DNA of 11,095 nt from assembly GCF_000611645.1 (NCBI RefSeq), contig NW_014011656.1, positions 1 to 11,095 of the forward strand, read 5' to 3'. The position numbers and the translations under genes were made by a program. The notes beneath the pieces are model-generated. The model searched no databases. It had not been told where the DNA came from and worked only from the letters and a program-made list of their open reading frames with translations. Source of the DNA: Monoraphidium neglectum. Lineage: Eukaryota > Chlorophyta > Chlorophyceae > Sphaeropleales > Selenastraceae. Shown piece after piece: positions 8,791 to 11,095 of this stretch. Numbering within the stretch: position 1 is the stretch's first letter; every line of letters starts with the position of its first letter.

Positions 8791-10852
8791 TGTGAGAGCT
8801 TGAAGGCTGTTGGGAATGACATGTCATGTTTATAGGGTGACAGGCAGGGAATTGTTTTGTAATGGGACGAGGACGGGGATATTGGGGGCAGCACGCATTG
8901 TGCTCGAGGGGGGCTATTCCGGGTAGTCAACACGAGCAGCTGACTGTAATTTAGGCAACGCCCGGCGCCCCACCTGAGGGCGTGCTCTGCAGGCGCGGCG
9001 CCGCTGCCGCGCCGCAGCTGCCCCAGCGTCAGCTTCCCCGACAGGACGCGGCCTGGTGCGCACGTGCGTGACACGTGTGTGCAGGGTATCGAGGGGTGAG
9101 CAAGAGCGGCCGTGTAAAAAGGGAGCAGTAGGGAAGGGGGGAGGGGGGGCCAAGGCACTCGACCGTACGGCAGTCCCGGCAACTCTCCGAAATTTGCTTG
9201 GGTAATGGGTCGCGCTTGCAAACCCTGAAGCAGGTTGCCAGACCCGGGGAATCCTAATAACCAGCAATCAGGGTGCAACCCTGATCCCTCATATGAGAAG
9301 GCCGCAGTCAACCTGATGCTGCCGCCAGCTCCCAGGGGCCCCTTGGGCCATTGCTCACGCAACATTCACGATCCCCTCATTCGATCCAATTTTTTGGAGG
9401 CGCAGATCTCATGATCTCTCCATCACCGCCCCACCCTCTTTCGCGTCCTTTGGCAGCTTGTCGTCCGCCGGCGCTCCCAGCCACAGCGCCACGCGCTCCC
9501 CCGCCCCCAGGAACATCTCCCCCGCCGACGCGCCCGCGGAGGAGGCGGAGGCGTGCGAGCCGTACACAGGGACAGTCACGGCTGAGTCCAGGGACCGCTC
9601 CTGTTGGTGGTTGATGGTGGCATGGGCCCGAATTGTGTCGGGGCGCGACTTTTTGATTTTGGGGGGATGCGGGTAGAGCCAGGCGGCCCCGGGGGACGGA
9701 GGCTGGGGGGAAACGTGCGGTCCGGATGACTCCACAGGACTGTATAAAATGTCAACTGCAGGTGGTCGTGCCAAGAATGGCGGCGCGCCGGATGCGGGGC
9801 TGCCGCGCCCATCACGTTCTCGGCCTCAAAAGCTTTGTGGTTGGGAGCTCCCGTGCCGACAACAAATTTCGTTGCCATCCACTGGCTTGCCGGCCACGAC
9901 GCCGCGCCCGCGCCGCCCACCATGACTACGCAGGTTCCCCGCAGCTTCTCCAGCAGCTCCATGCTCTCGTGGCGCAGCGCCAGCCGCAGCGTGAAGTCGC
10001 CCTTGGGCAGCTGCACGGTGTCAGGGTACGCGTCACCTGGCGGCGGTTGGCGGCGGTTGGCGGGGGATCCTGAAAAAAGTGTGTCCAGAATTCTTTGTGC
10101 GGGCACGACCCAACTTGCGGGACGGTCGGTCGCACGCCTCACCCCCCCCCCCTCTTCCCTGTCGTCAAGGTTGAACAAGCAGCCTCCTCCGCCGTCAGAT
10201 GAAATGGGTTCCACACTCCAACCGACAAAGTGCAGCCGTCAGGAGCCCCCCCTTATCCACCAAAAACATCACTCCCCCTTGATGGAGCCGGACCCATGAA
10301 GCAGCAGCTCGTATCAACCACTCTGTGACGGGATGCCTGACAGCAACCCTGGATGACCTGCCCGGAGGTTTTTTTCAACGGCCCCCCTGTGATGTGGAGC
10401 TGACGGAACATAGAAAAACGACACCCATCCCCACCAGTGTGCAGCAGGCGCTTGTTTGCGTCGAACAGCATGATCATCTGGCTCTCAAGGGGGGACTCGT
10501 AAAGGGTGCTTGGAGGGAGGGGGTGGGGGCAGGGATGGGGCGTGGTGGAGTGGGGGTGAGGGGTACGGGATGGAGGGCACGGGGTGATGCATGGGGCAAT
10601 AGGAGAGCGATAGGAAGCTGCCGGTGCAGAGGGCACCGTGGTCTTGCTGTGTTTGCAGCACCCTCAAAACCAAGCATTCTGGACTCCCGAATGGTGGTGG
10701 GCGGCAAAAGAAGACCCCGCGGCGGCAGGCGTCGCCAAGACACCTCACTCGTTCAGGGGGTGACTCACTCGTTCAAGAGGGGCACCGTGGGGCGGTACTT
10801 CCCAGCCTCGGTGGCCGTGAACTTGTAGGTCAGCAGCAGGCGGTACACCACC
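5313..10852 (-). CDS. TPP2: Tripeptidyl peptidase II, C-terminal 13 exons (5' part off window)
   Basis: Exons in reading order: 10852-10769, 10508-10435, 10036-9921, 9600-9435, 9052-8974, 8629-8530, 8130-8041, 7698-7643, 7395-7279, 6928-6885, 6602-6487, 6206-6076, 5499-5313 (TGA 5315-5313). Together they give 452 residues in one unbroken frame. TPP II is a giant cytosolic serine exopeptidase that takes tripeptides off N-termini downstream of the proteasome; its subtilisin domain is beyond 11095. Recognised family blocks: YRLLLTYKFT, YESPLESQMIMLFDANKRLL, GDAYPDTVQLPKGDFTLRLA, VPVYGSHAS, FLGAGERVALWLG, DDKLPKD, YVVPPA, VSEALRDAKLALMKDL, PLLLELLRR, IIAAADEVVAAID, WVDT and a C-terminus GWGHWARYEAARTRARFPGA like the plant enzyme. 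The GAAKKKDEPEEEKDAATK segment is a charged linker. Twelve introns of 247-576 nt lie inside; apart from the repeats listed separately they hold nothing I recognise. Donors are GT except possibly that of exon 8629-8530, where GC fits best. Confidence 0.93.
5623..5694. repeat. (TGCG)n-(TG)n compound microsatellite in the last TPP2 intron
   Basis: About five TGCG units (5627-5646) pass into a pure TG run (5647-5682), then TATG and TGTGTGTG to 5694. It lies in the final TPP2 intron (5500-6075), in the half nearer the acceptor at 5500-5501. On the transcribed sense strand it reads (CA)n. Confidence 0.95.
6434..6490. repeat. 11-12 bp minisatellite spanning a TPP2 splice donor
   Basis: Units of the type GGTCAACCCCT or GGTCAAACTCC start at 6434, 6446, 6457, 6468 and 6479, with a decayed copy near 6410-6420. 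The last unit overlaps the GAG|GTTTGACC donor of the exon ending at 6487. On the sense strand each unit therefore carries a GTTTGACC- or GTTGACC-like sequence. Confidence 0.9.
8144..8261. repeat. (TG)36 array within a 118-bp alternating purine-pyrimidine tract
   Basis: A pure TG run covers 8145-8216 (36 units), followed by mixed CG/CA/TG steps to 8261. Purine-pyrimidine alternation is unbroken from 8144 to 8261. The tail contains the palindrome GCACGCGTGC and a short hairpin (8227-8235 with 8246-8254). It lies in a TPP2 intron, 12 bases from the AG acceptor at 8132-8131. Confidence 0.97.
8735..8786. repeat. (TG)26 microsatellite in a TPP2 intron
   Basis: A pure TG run of 52 bases, preceded by TATA at 8731-8734, in the intron 8630-8973. 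It reads (CA)n on the sense strand, about 105 bases from the acceptor. Confidence 0.97.
10041..10060. repeat. Tandem 10-mer beside a TPP2 acceptor
   Basis: Two exact copies of CGGCGGTTGG lie immediately upstream (sense orientation) of the CGCCAG acceptor of the exon starting at 10036. In sense they read CCAACCGCCG and supply the pyrimidine-rich stretch. Confidence 0.85.
10744..10775 (-). repeat. Duplicated 5' splice site of a TPP2 exon
   Basis: The 12-mer CTCACTCGTTCA occurs at 10744-10755 and 10764-10775. In sense it is TGAACGA|GTGAG, the donor of the exon ending at 10769, repeated 20 bases into the intron. Confidence 0.85.
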
Positions 10853-11095
10853 CTGCGGGGTGACGGGTGACGGCCGGTGACGGTGGGTGACGGTGGGTGG
10901 CAAATAATGCTAATTGTATCGGATGCGGGGGCCATAGCAGGATATGTGAAATGGTTGCAGGATATGTAAGTTGTCACAACAAGCACACAAGAGCTTGAAA
11001 GTGACCGCCCCTGCGCTGCTGTCAAGACTCTACTGACACGCTGTGCAGCCACGGCTGACGAGCCGGAGCGGGAGGGGGCGCGGGGAGGGTGGTGG
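10853..11095 (-). other. Partial TPP2 intron upstream of the first exon in the window
   Basis: This is the sequence ahead of the CCCCGCAG acceptor at 10853. The preceding exon ended in phase 2 (AG|G). I find no TPP II-like peptide between here and the window edge, so that exon is probably further right. Confidence 0.6.
10859..10900. repeat. GGTGAC minisatellite beside a TPP2 acceptor
   Basis: GGTGAC recurs at 10859, 10866, 10876 and 10886, with a truncated GGTGGGTGG end. In sense it is a GTCACC-type pyrimidine-rich run leading into the acceptor of the exon starting at 10852. Confidence 0.8.

Noticed and set aside
8328..9365. 345-codon open frame on the minus strand
   Set aside because: It reads through the TPP2 exon 9052-8974, a (CA)n array and the exon region 8629-8530, where it is in the wrong frame. 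The THTHTH stretch is translated microsatellite.
1..11095. Prokaryotic defence or biosynthetic gene system
   Set aside because: All well-supported coding sequence is intron-containing eukaryotic housekeeping-type genes. No operon structure, ribosome binding sites or mobile-element hallmarks were seen.

Overview
The window reads as nuclear DNA of a GC-rich, intron-dense eukaryote. The best guess is a green alga (Chlorophyta, trebouxiophycean or chlorophycean). The grounds are very GC-rich third codon positions, many short exons (44-300 nt) cut by 247-576 nt introns, long (TG)n arrays inside introns, a possible TGTAA poly(A) signal, and a gene set of tripeptidyl peptidase II, an ADP-ribosylglycohydrolase and a probable organellar phosphate acetyltransferase. 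A haptophyte or another GC-rich alga cannot be excluded. I see no bacterial operon, CRISPR array, phage or transposon.

Layout. Positions 1-830 hold the first exon (minus strand) and part of the first intron of a gene that looks like phosphate acetyltransferase with a mitochondrial-type presequence; the rest lies left of the window. Positions 831-1246 separate it head-to-head from a complete 8-exon ADP-ribosylglycohydrolase gene on the plus strand (1247-4665, spliced protein 421 aa), reconstructed with every exon phase closing. Positions 4666-5312 are a convergent intergenic stretch. From 5313 to 10852 the minus strand carries the last 13 exons of tripeptidyl peptidase II (452 C-terminal residues plus stop). 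Its 5' part, including the catalytic subtilisin domain, lies right of the window. Positions 10853-11095 are intron of that gene.

The three genes do not form an obvious pathway: TPP2 is a giant cytosolic exopeptidase, the ARH removes ADP-ribose, and Pta interconverts acetyl-CoA and acetyl phosphate. The unusual content is in the introns. Three of the seven ARH introns require GC-AG splicing with near-identical GCGAG(C/T) donors. Four long (TG)n arrays all lie in introns with TG on the plus strand, one inside a 118-bp perfect alternating purine-pyrimidine tract. Several small tandem repeats sit on or beside TPP2 splice sites. I found no convincing new multi-gene system.
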